The notes beneath the pieces were generated by a model. That model did not search any database. It was not told the origin of the DNA and was given only the letters and a program-made list of their open reading frames with translations. The position numbers were made by a program, and so were the translations under genes. Positions 49,450 through 58,034 of a stretch of DNA of 64,000 nucleotides are shown here, piece by piece. Where the stretch lies: the NCBI RefSeq assembly GCF_003858635.1, contig NZ_RQJO01000007.1:621941-685940 (forward strand), in the 5' to 3' direction. This DNA comes from Larkinella rosea (lineage in GTDB: Bacteria; Bacteroidota; Bacteroidia; Cytophagales; Spirosomataceae). Within the stretch, counting starts at the first letter, position 1, and each line of letters begins with the position of its first letter.

Positions 49450-51348
49450 TTATCGCGCTACTTCGACCTGAACACGTTTGCCTTTGATGGTATTTCCTTC
49501 CATCACGTCGACAACCTTGTTGGCAAATTCGCGGGGAACGTCAACGTAGGTGTGTTTGTCGAAGATGTCGATATGGCCGATGCTGCTGCCCGGGATGTTC
49601 GCTTCGCCGGCAATGGCACCCACAATGTCGCCCGGACGGATGAAGTCACGGCGACCCACACTGACAAAGATCCGGGTCATGTTGGCTTCCTGTTCGCGGG
49701 GAGCGCGGTTGTCGTCGCGTTCAAACCGGCGACCTTCACCCCGGCTGTCTTCGCGACCGCCAAAACGGGGTGCCCGATCCCGATCACCAAAGCGGCTTTC
49801 GCCACGGGTACCACGTTCGCTAAAGCGTGTACCGCCATCACGGCCACCACGATCGCCGAAACGTGAACCGCCATCGCGGCCACCACGATCGCCGAAACGA
49901 CCGCTGCTTTCACGGCCCCCGCGATCCCGATCACCGAAGCGTGAACCACCTTCCCGGCGTTCCCGACGATCGTCGTCGTGACCCAGGTTCTGGTCGGAGA
50001 ATTCGTTTTTCTCGATGCCCATCCCGCGTTTGACGAGGGCCGAAACGATTTGCTCCGTCGAAAAACCGGAGTGATGCAGGGCCGTCAGCAGATCATCGTA
50101 CAGATTCAGATCGGTGCTGCTTTCGATGGTTTGTTTTACCTGGTCGATAAACCGCGCTTTGCGCAGACCGACGATGTCTTCGAAAGAAGGAATAACACCT
50201 TTTTCAATCCGAACTTTGGTGTAATTCTGGATTTCGCGCAGGCGGTATTTTTCGTCTTTGCCGACCAGCGAGAATGCTTTTCCGGATTTCCCGGCGCGGC
50301 CCGTCCGACCGATGCGGTGTACGTAATATTCTTCGTCGAGGGGAATATCGAAGTTGATAACGGCGTCAACATTGTCAACGTCGATGCCCCGGGCGGCTAC
50401 GTCGGTAGCGACCAGAATGTTGGTGACACCCGAGCGGAATTTCGACATCACGTTGTTTCGTTGCGCCTGACGCAGATCGCCGTGCAAGCCTTCGGCCTGA
50501 TAGCCACGGATTTGCAGATCTTCGACGATTTCGTCAACCCGTTTTTTCTGGTTACAGAAAACCAGCAGCAGGTTCAGGTTGTGCATGTCGATCAAACGAC
50601 ACATCACTTCCACTTTGGCCTTCGGTTTTACTTCGAAGAAAACCTGCTCGATGTTCTGGGCGGTCAATTCGTTTCGCACCACTTTTACCAGAACGGGATC
50701 TTTCTGGAAACGCTGGGTGATCGTCATGATCGGTTTCGACATCGTGGCCGAGAACAGAATCGTCTGACGGTCTTCCGGCATATCTTCCAGAATGCTTTCG
50801 ATGTCTTCCCGGAAACCCATGTCGAGCATTTCGTCGGCTTCGTCCAGAATCATCATCCGGACGTTATCCAGTTTCAGGGTCCGACGCTCCATGTGGTCCA
50901 TGACACGACCGGGCGTACCGATGACGATATGCACACCACTTTTCAGTGATTTGATCTGGCGTTCGATTGAATCGCCACCGTAGATGGCTTCAATCCGAAT
51001 GCCTCTTTTAAATTTGGATAATTTCCGAATTTCTTCGGCTACCTGTACGGCCAGCTCGCGGGTTGGGCACAGCACCAGTACCTGCGGGTGACGTTCGGTT
51101 ACATCGACCAGATTGACGGCCGGAATCCCAAAGGCAGCGGTTTTTCCGGTACCGGTCTGAGCCTGACCAATCACGTCGCGGCCTTGAAAAATGGGAGGGA
51201 TGGCTTCGGCCTGAATAGGTGAGGGATGTGTAAATCCCATTTCAGTAACCGCCTGCAACAATTCGTCTGGCAGGTTCAGATCGGCAAATGTCCGTTGGTG
51301 ATTGCCAGGGACAACAATAATTTCCTGTTCAGTGATTTCAGGAGTCAT
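49450..51348 (-). CDS. deaD: DEAD-box RNA helicase, DeaD/CsdA-like
   Basis: 632 residues. All helicase motifs are present: GQAQTGTGKTAAFGIP, PTRELAVQ, TPGRVMDH, DEADEMLD, SAT, ATDVAARGIDV and HRIGRTGR. A disordered Arg-Gly-Asp-rich tail (about 455-552, repeats of RFGDRGGRDGG) links to a C-terminal DbpA-type RNA-binding domain (MTRIFVSVGRRDFIRPGDIV onwards). Such proteins unwind structured RNA in ribosome assembly and cold adaptation. A leader of about 318 nt with alternative hairpins precedes it, recalling cold-shock mRNAs. Confidence 0.93.
   Translation of the reverse strand: MTPEITEQEIIVVPGNHQRTFADLNLPDELLQAVTEMGFTHPSPIQAEAIPPIFQGRDVIGQAQTGTGKTAAFGIPAVNLVDVTERHPQVLVLCPTRELAVQVAEEIRKLSKFKRGIRIEAIYGGDSIERQIKSLKSGVHIVIGTPGRVMDHMERRTLKLDNVRMMILDEADEMLDMGFREDIESILEDMPEDRQTILFSATMSKPIMTITQRFQKDPVLVKVVRNELTAQNIEQVFFEVKPKAKVEVMCRLIDMHNLNLLLVFCNQKKRVDEIVEDLQIRGYQAEGLHGDLRQAQRNNVMSKFRSGVTNILVATDVAARGIDVDNVDAVINFDIPLDEEYYVHRIGRTGRAGKSGKAFSLVGKDEKYRLREIQNYTKVRIEKGVIPSFEDIVGLRKARFIDQVKQTIESSTDLNLYDDLLTALHHSGFSTEQIVSALVKRGMGIEKNEFSDQNLGHDDDRRERREGGSRFGDRDRGGRESSGRFGDRGGRDGGSRFGDRGGRDGGTRFSERGTRGESRFGDRDRAPRFGGREDSRGEGRRFERDDNRAPREQEANMTRIFVSVGRRDFIRPGDIVGAIAGEANIPGSSIGHIDIFDKHTYVDVPREFANKVVDVMEGNTIKGKRVQVEVAR
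49831..49902. repeat. 36-bp tandem repeat within the helicase tail
   Basis: Two adjacent near-identical 36-bp units (49831-49866, 49867-49902) encoding the 12-residue RFGDRGGRDGGS/T pattern in the Arg/Gly-rich linker, with degenerate copies on both sides. The length is a multiple of three, so copy number can change without breaking the frame. Confidence 0.75.
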
Positions 51349-51666
51349 ACTTGTAAGAGTTTTTAAAAATGAAACTTATACAAGCGTTAATCGGCAGAAG
51401 TGCTCGCTCTGCACGGCCATGCAGTGCCGATTGCGAAAAATCGGCAAACGATACGTAAAATTTGTGAGATACAGTCGTGAAGGAATACCCGAAAATGCCC
51501 AGCTTAGCCCAAAGTGAATGATGTCACCAATGCAATTGCCCCAACAGATGCGCCCAACGAATGTTAAACCCCTAACCGGTTGACATCCGTGCTGCTCTGT
51601 GGAAATAGAAAAAAGCTCATGAAGAGTATCTTTTACAGAGGTCGGACGGATGTCCGCTTGAAAACT
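51349..51666 (-). promoter_or_regulatory. Long structured 5' leader of the DEAD-box helicase gene
   Basis: Between the promoter at 51671-51702 and the ATG lie about 318 nt. In mRNA order, GACATCCGT (51654-51646) is complementary to ACGGATGTC (51590-51582) but also overlaps a local GGAC/GTCC hairpin (51655-51644). TGCCGATT (51446-51439) can pair with AATCGGCA (51432-51425), which can instead pair with a second TGCCGATT (51396-51389) that encloses a CTGCA/TGCAG hairpin. These alternatives exclude each other, as in thermosensors or autoregulated leaders. No other gene is seen here. Confidence 0.6.
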
Positions 51667-51670
51667 GTTG

Positions 51671-51702
51671 CAAAAGTAAGAAGATTTTTTGAAAAGAGCA
51701 AA
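51671..51702 (-). promoter_or_regulatory. Promoter of the DEAD-box helicase gene
   Basis: Minus strand: TTTG (51702-51699), exactly 20-bp spacer, TACTTTTG (51678-51671). Full match to the Bacteroidota -33/-7 consensus. Confidence 0.7.
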
Positions 51703-51742
51703 TCTGATTTGGTATTAATTGCATTATTTTACGAAATCGTCG

Positions 51743-53086
51743 TTAAAAGACCGACATGATGGCGTTGGCTTTTAACAGACACTCTTCGTATTCTTCCTGA
51801 GGGTCGGCATCGTAGGTAATGGCACTGCCCACCGAAAAAGAAACGGAGCGGTTTTGGTGATTGTAAAAAATACTGCGGATCATAACATTAAAGTCGAAAT
51901 CGCCTTCGGGCGTGATAAAACCGGCGGCACCCGCATACAAGCCCCGGCGACTGGCTTCGTACTGATCGATCAGCTCCATGGCCCGGACTTTGGGGGCGCC
52001 CGTCATGCTGCCCATCGGAAATGCATTCCGGATGGCGTCGGTAAAGGGCACATCCGACCGGAGCGTCGCCGAAACCGTCGAAATCATCTGAAACAGCGGC
52101 TGAAATTCGTAAATCCCGAAGAGTTCATCCACCTGAACCGTACCGGTTTCGGCCGAGCGGGCCAGGTCATTCCGGACCAGATCGACGATCATCAGGTTTT
52201 CGGCCTGTTCTTTTTCACTGTTGCGCAACTGGTCGCGGAGCTGCCGGTTTTCATCGGCGGTTTGGCCGCGCCGGATGGTGCCTTTAATTGGCTGGGAAAT
52301 CAGCCGGTTGCCTTCCTTTTTCAGAAACCGCTCGGGTGACGCTCCAATAACGTATTGATGACCAATGCGTTGGAAATGGGAGAATGGCATGGGCGACTGT
52401 TTCGACAGTGCGCTATAAACCGCGAGGGGATCAAGTTCGGTCTTTTCGAGGAAAAATTCGATGCAGTAGTTGAGTTCATAAACTGTCCCTTCCACAATAT
52501 CCTGCTTGATCTGTCGAACGGTTTCGCGGTATTCGTCCGGCGTAACCCGACATTGGACAGTATCGCCTTTTTTATGCGCCAGAGAACGATCCGCTCGGTG
52601 CGAATCACTTTGAAAAGAACCGATGGCGTCCATGACTTCCTGCGGATTTTCATGGGAACGAACCGTGACCCGATCGTTCTCAAAATCAATGACGTGAAGT
52701 GGTTCAAAAAAGTAGATTTCCGGGAAGTGGAGCGTATCGGCATGCCGGCTTTGCAGGGGCTCAATGCGGTTTTTAAGGTCGTACCCCAAATAACCGATCA
52801 AAAAATCCGGATGTTGCCGGTGGTACTGGAATAAGGTACTGAACGGATCCAAATCCGGTGGAAAAGCGACGGTTTTATAGACGCCCGCAGCTAACCGGCT
52901 CGGAAAACTGCCGTACGGGAGCGAAAAATCCGGAAGCTGGGATTGATTATTCGTAAAAAAAACGACGTGGTCAAACCGACTCGATGCCCATTCCAGCGCC
53001 TTTGTTTGCCAGAAATCAACGGGTTGGCCGGAACCCGTTGATTCGAGCAATACTGTATACGTTTGTCGACTGCGGGCGGCAATCAT
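51743..53086 (-). CDS. pabB: Aminodeoxychorismate synthase component I
   Basis: 447 residues of the anthranilate synthase I/PabB family. SQPIKGTIRRG carries the Lys (PIKGT) that distinguishes PabB from TrpE (PIAGT), so it should make aminodeoxychorismate for folate synthesis. NLMIVDLVRNDLARSAETGT, FPMGSMTGAPKVRAMELIDQ and the C-terminal VGSAITYDADPQEEYEECLL are all intact. Its ATG directly abuts the stop of the NYN gene, so translation is coupled. The glutaminase partner PabA is not in the window. Confidence 0.92.
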   Translation of the reverse strand: MIAARSRQTYTVLLESTGSGQPVDFWQTKALEWASSRFDHVVFFTNNQSQLPDFSLPYGSFPSRLAAGVYKTVAFPPDLDPFSTLFQYHRQHPDFLIGYLGYDLKNRIEPLQSRHADTLHFPEIYFFEPLHVIDFENDRVTVRSHENPQEVMDAIGSFQSDSHRADRSLAHKKGDTVQCRVTPDEYRETVRQIKQDIVEGTVYELNYCIEFFLEKTELDPLAVYSALSKQSPMPFSHFQRIGHQYVIGASPERFLKKEGNRLISQPIKGTIRRGQTADENRQLRDQLRNSEKEQAENLMIVDLVRNDLARSAETGTVQVDELFGIYEFQPLFQMISTVSATLRSDVPFTDAIRNAFPMGSMTGAPKVRAMELIDQYEASRRGLYAGAAGFITPEGDFDFNVMIRSIFYNHQNRSVSFSVGSAITYDADPQEEYEECLLKANAIMSVF

Positions 53087-54046
53087 TTAGTTACTTTCCA
53101 GATGAACGTCGATCGCGATGTCTTTGCTCTCCGCATTTTTTCCAATCCGGAACTTCACCTCATCGTCGACCTGCAATTCGTTGAAGTCAATATCATTCAG
53201 ACTCGTGTAATGAAAAAACAGGTTGTTGGGGGGATAATTAATAAAACCGTACCCGTTTTTGAGACTCCGAATGGTGCTGATTTTGTAGTCGGAAGGGTCG
53301 GAGTCATCGTCCGAACCATTGGAATAGCTATCGAATCCATTGCCGACCGAAACCGGCGCATTGTTTCCGATCAACATCCGCGCCGATTGTTTGACAAACA
53401 GATTCTGAATCAACGGATCGTTTTTCCGGAGTCGGGTATCGATCATTTCGTGCATGGCAACCGGATACGACACTTCGGCCAGCAGGTCCTGAGACGTGCG
53501 CGTCACCATTTTCTCACCCTCGTCATTGTAATACTCAAAATCCCAGCTCAATACCATCAACCGGGTGCCGAGGGTGTTGAGTTTTCGGATCAGTGGAACA
53601 TAATCGCCGTCGGCCGTGATGAGAACAACCACATCGAATTTTTTAGAAATGGTTAACTCGAAGGTTTCCAGCGCCAGCCAGACGTCGATTCCTTTTTCCT
53701 GGCGGGATCCCTGAAATGTTTTAACCGGTAAATAATGGGTAACAACGCCTTCCGACATTAGAATGTCGTCGAACAAACGATCGTAAAACAATTGATTCCC
53801 GCGCTGACTGGCTTCGTGGGCGTTCAATCGGCCCCGAAAGTAGTGTGCGTCAACGATCTGGCACAGGCGAAAATCGGTATCTTCTTCCTGCGCTACCTGC
53901 GACCGTATGAATTCGTGTAAACCCGATATGCTGATGCGGCTTCGCCTTTCGTGTGAATAATTGTAATAATTGCTTACATGTAAAAAATAATTGCCATCAT
54001 AAATTACTGCAATACGGGTTAGTTTAGTGGATTTGTCTGCTTGCAT
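53087..54046 (-). CDS. NYN domain (LabA-like) protein with C-terminal cold-shock-like domain
   Basis: 319 residues. A PIN-like NYN nuclease domain covers about 10-185: RIAVIYDGNYFLHVSNYYNY with the first Asp, EKGIDVWLALETFELTISKK and VVVLITADGDYVPLIRKLNT with the further acidic residues. The C-terminal 65 residues (STIRSLKNGYGFINYPPNNL, then FFHYTSLND) fit a cold-shock/OB fold. The combination suggests an RNA-targeted nuclease guided by its OB domain. The stop abuts the pabB ATG without a gap. No direct link to folate is known. Confidence 0.85.
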   Translation of the reverse strand: MQADKSTKLTRIAVIYDGNYFLHVSNYYNYSHERRSRISISGLHEFIRSQVAQEEDTDFRLCQIVDAHYFRGRLNAHEASQRGNQLFYDRLFDDILMSEGVVTHYLPVKTFQGSRQEKGIDVWLALETFELTISKKFDVVVLITADGDYVPLIRKLNTLGTRLMVLSWDFEYYNDEGEKMVTRTSQDLLAEVSYPVAMHEMIDTRLRKNDPLIQNLFVKQSARMLIGNNAPVSVGNGFDSYSNGSDDDSDPSDYKISTIRSLKNGYGFINYPPNNLFFHYTSLNDIDFNELQVDDEVKFRIGKNAESKDIAIDVHLESN

Positions 54047-54235
54047 TTTTGTGCGAAATGGAAAAATAAAAACTAGGTTGTAACGAAATGATATGGGGCG
54101 TTTCCGGTTAATCGGTATGCAATTTATATACTAACCTGAAAGAGTGTTAGTTACGTATTTCCAAGCTTATTTTTATTTTTTGCAGAGAAGGGTAGGATGA
54201 TGTATATAATGCAATACTACAAAAAAATATTAGCA

Positions 54236-54267
54236 TTGCTGTTCCAGTGGATCATTCGCTACCTTTG
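54236..54267 (+). promoter_or_regulatory. Promoter of hisB
   Basis: TTG (54236-54238), 21-bp spacer, TACCTTTG (54260-54267). It places transcription start near 54273 and so fixes the hisB start at 54287 rather than the in-frame ATG at 54197. Confidence 0.6.
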
Positions 54268-54286
54268 CAGACCACTAAATAGCCTT

Positions 54287-55411
54287 ATGAAGAAAGTTTT
54301 GTTCATCGACCGGGACGGCACCATTATCTTCGAACCCCAGCCTGATCAACAGGTCGATTCGCTCGAAAAATTGGAGTATATTCCGAAAGTCCTTTCCAAC
54401 CTGCGGAAGATTGCCGAAGAAACCGACTTTGAATTGGTGATGGTAACCAATCAGGATGGTTTGGGTACAGCGGTTTTTCCGGAGGATACCTTCTGGCCCG
54501 CTCACCACAAAATGATGAAGACCCTGGAAGGGGAAAATATCCATTTCGAAGCCGTTCATATCGATCGTACCTATCCCCACGACGGCGCCCCAACCCGAAA
54601 ACCGGGTATCGGTATGTTGACCGAATACCTGACCGATTCGTATAATCTGCCGGAAAGCTACGTGATCGGTGACCGGCTGACCGACATCCAGATGGCGGTT
54701 AATCTGGGCTCAAAAGCGATTCTGATCGCTCCCAACGACCCAATCGAGGGCATGACCGAAGCCATGCACGATGCGTTGGTATTAACGACCGACAATTGGG
54801 ATTTGATCTATGAGCGCTTGAAATTACCCGCGCGGACGGCGGTTGTCGATCGCAACACGAACGAGACCCAAATTCACGTTGAACTCAACCTGGATGGACG
54901 CGGGCGGGCAGCGATCGAAACCGGTATCGGTTTTTTTGATCATATGCTCGATCAGGTGGCCCGTCATTCCGGTTCCGATCTGACCATTCGCGTGAAAGGC
55001 GACCTGCACATCGACGAGCACCACACCATTGAAGACACGGCGCTGGCGCTGGGGGAAGCTTTTCGCAAGGCGCTGGGAACCAAACGGGGCATCAGCCGGT
55101 ACGGTTTTTTGCTGCCGATGGATGAAGCACTGGCCCAGGTTGGCATTGACTTTTCCGGTCGGCCGTGGCTGGTATGGGACGCCGAATTCCGGCGGGAGAA
55201 AATCGGGGAAATGCCAACGGAAATGTTTTTCCACTTTTTCAAATCATTCTCGGATGCCGCCCTCTGCAACCTGAATATCAAGGTGGAGGGCGATAATGAG
55301 CACCACAAAATTGAATCCATTTTCAAGGCATTTGCCAAGTCGATTAAAATGGCGGTGAAACGTGATTTGAAAGAACTGGATACGTTGCCGAGCACTAAAG
55401 GCGTTCTGTAA
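54287..55411 (+). CDS. hisB: Bifunctional histidinol-phosphatase / imidazoleglycerol-phosphate dehydratase
   Basis: 374 residues. The N-terminal HAD phosphatase has [15 protein letters not shown] and [20 protein letters not shown]. The C-terminal dehydratase (from about residue 180) has [36 protein letters not shown] and [20 protein letters not shown], with its manganese-binding His residues. It performs two steps of histidine synthesis. Other his genes are not nearby. The start is set by the TACCTTTG promoter and the family N-terminus [11 protein letters not shown]. Confidence 0.95.
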   Translation: MKKVLFIDRDGTIIFEPQPDQQVDSLEKLEYIPKVLSNLRKIAEETDFELVMVTNQDGLGTAVFPEDTFWPAHHKMMKTLEGENIHFEAVHIDRTYPHDGAPTRKPGIGMLTEYLTDSYNLPESYVIGDRLTDIQMAVNLGSKAILIAPNDPIEGMTEAMHDALVLTTDNWDLIYERLKLPARTAVVDRNTNETQIHVELNLDGRGRAAIETGIGFFDHMLDQVARHSGSDLTIRVKGDLHIDEHHTIEDTALALGEAFRKALGTKRGISRYGFLLPMDEALAQVGIDFSGRPWLVWDAEFRREKIGEMPTEMFFHFFKSFSDAALCNLNIKVEGDNEHHKIESIFKAFAKSIKMAVKRDLKELDTLPSTKGVL

Positions 55412-55467
55412 TAAAACCGGCCCGAAGATTAATCCGGTTATTTATGTGGTCTCAAAGCAGTTTTTTA

Positions 55468-55475
55468 TATTTTTG
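55468..55475 (+). promoter_or_regulatory. Putative promoter -7 box of the 32-residue membrane peptide
   Basis: TATTTTTG matches TAnnTTTG, 29 bp upstream of the small gene's ATG. The -33 region is weak (TATG at 21-bp spacing). Confidence 0.5.
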
Positions 55476-55504
55476 CGTTAACAACCAATAAAACGGGCTT
55501 TCTT

Positions 55505-55603
55505 ATGTTCTCAACAATCGCTACTATCATTTTCTACATTGTTCTTTTGACTGCGGCATTTATTGCGGGTCGTTGGCTGGAAAACCACGAGCGGAACTAT
55601 TAA
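55505..55603 (+). CDS. Small membrane peptide, 32 residues
   Basis: The peptide is one transmembrane helix (IATIIFYIVLLTAAFIAGRW) followed by the polar tail LENHERNY. Support comes from its own promoter box 29 bp upstream, a terminator 60 bp after the stop, and a sequence that looks selected (hydrophobic run, positive and aromatic flanks). No family is recognised. It stands between hisB and a lipoprotein gene. It may regulate or stabilise a membrane complex, but nothing indicates which. Confidence 0.6.
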   Translation: MFSTIATIIFYIVLLTAAFIAGRWLENHERNY

Positions 55604-55663
55604 TTGAACGTACATCGGGGCGGTTTTTGAATAGTCCACTGATAATCAATACCATACTGAATG

Positions 55664-55687
55664 AAAAGGGGCCATTGGTCCCTTTTT
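55664..55687 (+). terminator. Terminator after the small membrane peptide gene
   Basis: AAAAGGGGCC / GGTCCCTTTT with one G-T pair and a 3-nt loop, followed by TTGTTTTTG. Confidence 0.75.
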
Positions 55688-55817
55688 GTTTTTGTACCTG
55701 AGCGTTAAAGCCGGGTTTAAGACTTCAAATTCGGGATTTTGAAAAAAATAAAAACCGTTCCAACGGTCAACCTGTCAGGTGGGTCATTAAAGGCAGTAAC
55801 AACACTGAACAACGAAA

Positions 55818-56252
55818 ATGACACCATTTAAAAGCTTGTATGGATTATTGCTGGTCGGTTTGCTGGCCGTTGGTTGCGAGAAAGACAAAACGGTTACACC
55901 TGCTGAAGAAAGCAAACCGGTGACGGTCAAAATTAATCAGTCGGCGCGGGTGCAGCAGGATGTGACCCTGAACGTCGAAAGCATTTCCGACAGCCGTTGC
56001 CCGGCCAATGCGCTTTGCGTCTGGCTTGGGAATGCGACGGTGAAATTTACGCTGAAAAAAGACGCTCAAACGCAATCCGGCGAATTGTGCCTCGGGCAAT
56101 GCGGGCAGCAATTGAAAAACCGCGATGTGGTCACGGTGCAACTAGGGGGTGAAAGTTACGATGTCGCTTTGTCCGAAGTTAAACCGTTTCCGGGTACGCA
56201 GCCGGACGGTACGCCCAAAGAAGCCGTCATCACAGTGAATCAGAAAAAATAA
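55818..56252 (+). CDS. Small lipoprotein
   Basis: 144 residues. Signal peptide with lipobox LLAVGC (Cys20). The mature part carries the motif DSRCPANALCVWLGNATVKF, seen in a family of small exported beta-sandwich proteins (SRCP...CVWxGxA), plus a second Cys pair (CLGQCG) that could form disulfides. Function unknown. Monocistronic, closed by a strong terminator. Confidence 0.75.
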   Translation: MTPFKSLYGLLLVGLLAVGCEKDKTVTPAEESKPVTVKINQSARVQQDVTLNVESISDSRCPANALCVWLGNATVKFTLKKDAQTQSGELCLGQCGQQLKNRDVVTVQLGGESYDVALSEVKPFPGTQPDGTPKEAVITVNQKK

Positions 56253-56274
56253 TTGCTAAAGTGAGGTAAGAGTT

Positions 56275-56315
56275 GACCTGCAGGATGTGTTTAGAATCCT
56301 GCAGGTCTTTTTTTT
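56275..56315 (+). terminator. Strong intrinsic terminator
   Basis: Perfect 12-bp arms GACCTGCAGGAT / ATCCTGCAGGTC with a 9-nt loop followed by eight T. Ends the lipoprotein transcript, facing radC. Confidence 0.92.
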
Positions 56316-56331
56316 TCCAGCGGTTTCCGGA

Positions 56332-57027
56332 TCACAAAATGCCCTGATCGGCGAAACTCATGTAAGACCGATCAGTAAAGATCAGGTGATCGAGTACCGG
56401 AATATCCAGCAATCGACCCGCATCTTTCAGCTTTCGCGTCAAGTCCTTATCCGCTTGAGAAGCCGCCAGATTACCGGAAGGGTGATTATGAACCAGTATG
56501 ATGGCGCTGGCCAGCTGCTCCAGCGCGTGTTTGAAAATCAGTTTCGGGTCAGCCACCGTACCCGAAACCCCGCCGGAACTGATTTGCACCGGGCGAATGA
56601 CCTCGTTGGCGCGATTGAGCAGCAAAATCCAGAATTCCTCATGCTGTTTATCCAGCAAATGCGGTTTTATTTCTTCGTACGCGTCCCGCGAACTGGTAAT
56701 GCGAAGACGTAACGGCCGCTCTTCTTCCTTTCGCCGACGCCCCAGTTCCAGGGCTGCCACAATGCTGATCGCTTTGGCTTCCCCAATGCCTTTAAACTTC
56801 GATAAGTCTTTAACGCTCAGTTTAGCCAGGTCGTTGAGGTTGTTGCCAACGCTTTGCAAAATGACTTTCGATAGATCAACGGCGGTTAAATCCCGCGTGC
56901 CGGAGCCAATCAAAATGGCGATCAACTCGGCATCGGACAGAGCCGCCCGGCCTTTGAGCATGAGTTTTTCGCGGGGGCGGTCTTCTTCGGCCCAGCTCAG
57001 AATTTTGCGGGAGGTTTCGTATGTCAT
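56332..57027 (-). CDS. radC: RadC family protein (JAB/JAMM domain)
   Basis: 231 residues. An N-terminal helix-hairpin-helix region (GRAALSDAELIAILIGSGTR, DLSKFKGIGEAKAISIVAAL) precedes the JAMM metalloprotease-like domain with the metal motif ILVHNHPSGNLAASQADKD. The name comes from an old link with DNA repair that has been disputed; the enzymatic role is unknown. Complete and in normal length. It is downstream of rpsT but separated from it by the rpsT terminator and a repeat. Confidence 0.93.
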   Translation of the reverse strand: MTYETSRKILSWAEEDRPREKLMLKGRAALSDAELIAILIGSGTRDLTAVDLSKVILQSVGNNLNDLAKLSVKDLSKFKGIGEAKAISIVAALELGRRRKEEERPLRLRITSSRDAYEEIKPHLLDKQHEEFWILLLNRANEVIRPVQISSGGVSGTVADPKLIFKHALEQLASAIILVHNHPSGNLAASQADKDLTRKLKDAGRLLDIPVLDHLIFTDRSYMSFADQGIL

Positions 57028-57050
57028 GGCGGTGGGATCGTATCAATAAA

Positions 57051-57084
57051 AAAACCTTACCTGAATGAATCAGATAAGGTTTTT
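57051..57084 (-). terminator. Terminator of rpsT
   Basis: AAAACCTTAcCTGA / TCAGaTAAGGTTTT with one mismatch and a short loop, followed on the minus strand by a run of T. It lies beyond the family B repeat. Confidence 0.75.
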
Positions 57085-57100
57085 CTAACGTTTTGTGAAG

Positions 57101-57178
57101 TACCCACGGACTTTAGTCCGTGAATTAACTAATTAAAATACGGACTAAACGGGATCGCCCGCCGGTCCGTAGGTACAT
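57101..57178. repeat. Dispersed palindromic repeat, family B, copy 3 (interrupted)
   Basis: Left arm TACCCACGGACTTTAGTCCG, right arm ACGGACTAAA and GTCCGTAGGTAC separated by a 15-bp GC-rich insertion. Without the insertion it would match copy 1 (17134-17229) almost exactly. It touches the rpsT stop codon. Confidence 0.8.
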
Positions 57179-57438
57179 TACGCAACAGCCAGTCCGTTGA
57201 CGAGTTTCGCCAATTTCGACTTGTTGTTAGACGCTTTGTTTTTGTGAATGATGTTACGCTTTGCCAGTTTATCCAGCAGCGACGATACCGCTTTATACAA
57301 TTCAGTCGCAGCCACCTTGTCGGTTGTTAGCCGCAAACGCTTGATCATCGAACGGGTCGTTTTGTGTTGGAAACGGTTCAACAAACGTTTCTTTTCGTTT
57401 GCCCGGACCCGCTTCAATGCCGACTTATGATTTGCCAT
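57178..57438 (-). CDS. rpsT: 30S ribosomal protein S20
   Basis: 86 residues, basic, normal length. ANHKSALKRVRANEKKRLLN is the family N-terminus, and the C-terminal part, with LLDKLAKRNIIHKNKASNNK, is typical. It binds 16S rRNA early in small-subunit assembly. It has its own promoter at 57478-57509 and a terminator beyond the repeat. Stand-alone rpsT is the usual arrangement. Confidence 0.96.
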   Translation of the reverse strand: MANHKSALKRVRANEKKRLLNRFQHKTTRSMIKRLRLTTDKVAATELYKAVSSLLDKLAKRNIIHKNKASNNKSKLAKLVNGLAVA

Positions 57439-57477
57439 TGCTTATTAGTACAGAATACAGTTTCTCTGAAATATCCG

Positions 57478-57509
57478 CAAAAGTAGGTATTCAGGAGAAA
57501 CTATGCAAA
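57478..57509 (-). promoter_or_regulatory. Promoter of rpsT
   Basis: Minus strand: TTTG (57509-57506), 20-bp spacer, TACTTTTG (57485-57478). Full consensus with ideal spacing, leader about 35 nt. Confidence 0.7.
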
Positions 57510-57543
57510 TTTATCTTTAAACGCCGATGCGTTAACCGGGCTT

Positions 57544-57945
57544 TTACTGCCGAATATCGGAGTTGATGATAAACACCTTCTCCCAGCTTCCCCGATTATT
57601 TTTTAGAAACTGCCGTTGCTTTTCATTCTTGTTAAACGTCTCAATATCGGCTTCGCTCTGAAACGTGAGGTAGTGCATCACGTCATATTCGGACGAAACA
57701 CCGCCGTCACCGCTCAAAGTCTTGCCGGAGGTGTAAGAAATGATCTGTGGAATTTCATGCTTTAAAGCGGCAAACTCACGCATATGTTGTTCAATCGCTT
57801 CATTTTTAGTGCCTTCTTTGAATTTAAAGCAGACAATTCGCTGTTTCTGGGCTTTTCTTGCAGGAGAGTAGGCACCGTAGATAACTAAGCCAAAAACACC
57901 GAAGAATAAAAGAATCAGGCCGTAGCCAAAGGATTTGCGTTTCAT
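57544..57945 (-). CDS. Dabb domain protein, membrane-anchored
   Basis: 133 residues. An N-terminal helix (YGLILLFFGVFGLVIYGAYS) anchors or exports a Dabb (stress-responsive A/B barrel) domain: IVCFKFKEGTKNEAIEQHMR, EIPQIISYTSGKTLSGDGGV and YDVMHYLTFQSEADIETFNK. These ferredoxin-like dimers occur in stress proteins and some enzymes; no activity can be named. It is divergent from the phospholipase C-like gene. Confidence 0.82.
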   Translation of the reverse strand: MKRKSFGYGLILLFFGVFGLVIYGAYSPARKAQKQRIVCFKFKEGTKNEAIEQHMREFAALKHEIPQIISYTSGKTLSGDGGVSSEYDVMHYLTFQSEADIETFNKNEKQRQFLKNNRGSWEKVFIINSDIRQ

Positions 57946-58034
57946 GATTTTGTCAAATTGATGTTATTCCAAATATTATTCCGAATAACATAGTCTATTA
58001 TAAATAAAGTCTTAACTTTTCTTATTAAAGTACC

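Noticed and set aside
49700-49950. Repeated DNA resembling a CRISPR array
   Set aside because: The units are adjacent without unique spacers and encode the Arg/Gly-rich tail of the helicase in frame.
49978-50949. 323-codon open frame on the plus strand
   Set aside because: It is antisense to the DEAD-box helicase core with all its motifs; it is a by-product of codon bias.
54197-54286. N-terminal extension of hisB
   Set aside because: The TACCTTTG promoter lies inside this stretch and the family N-terminus begins at 54287.
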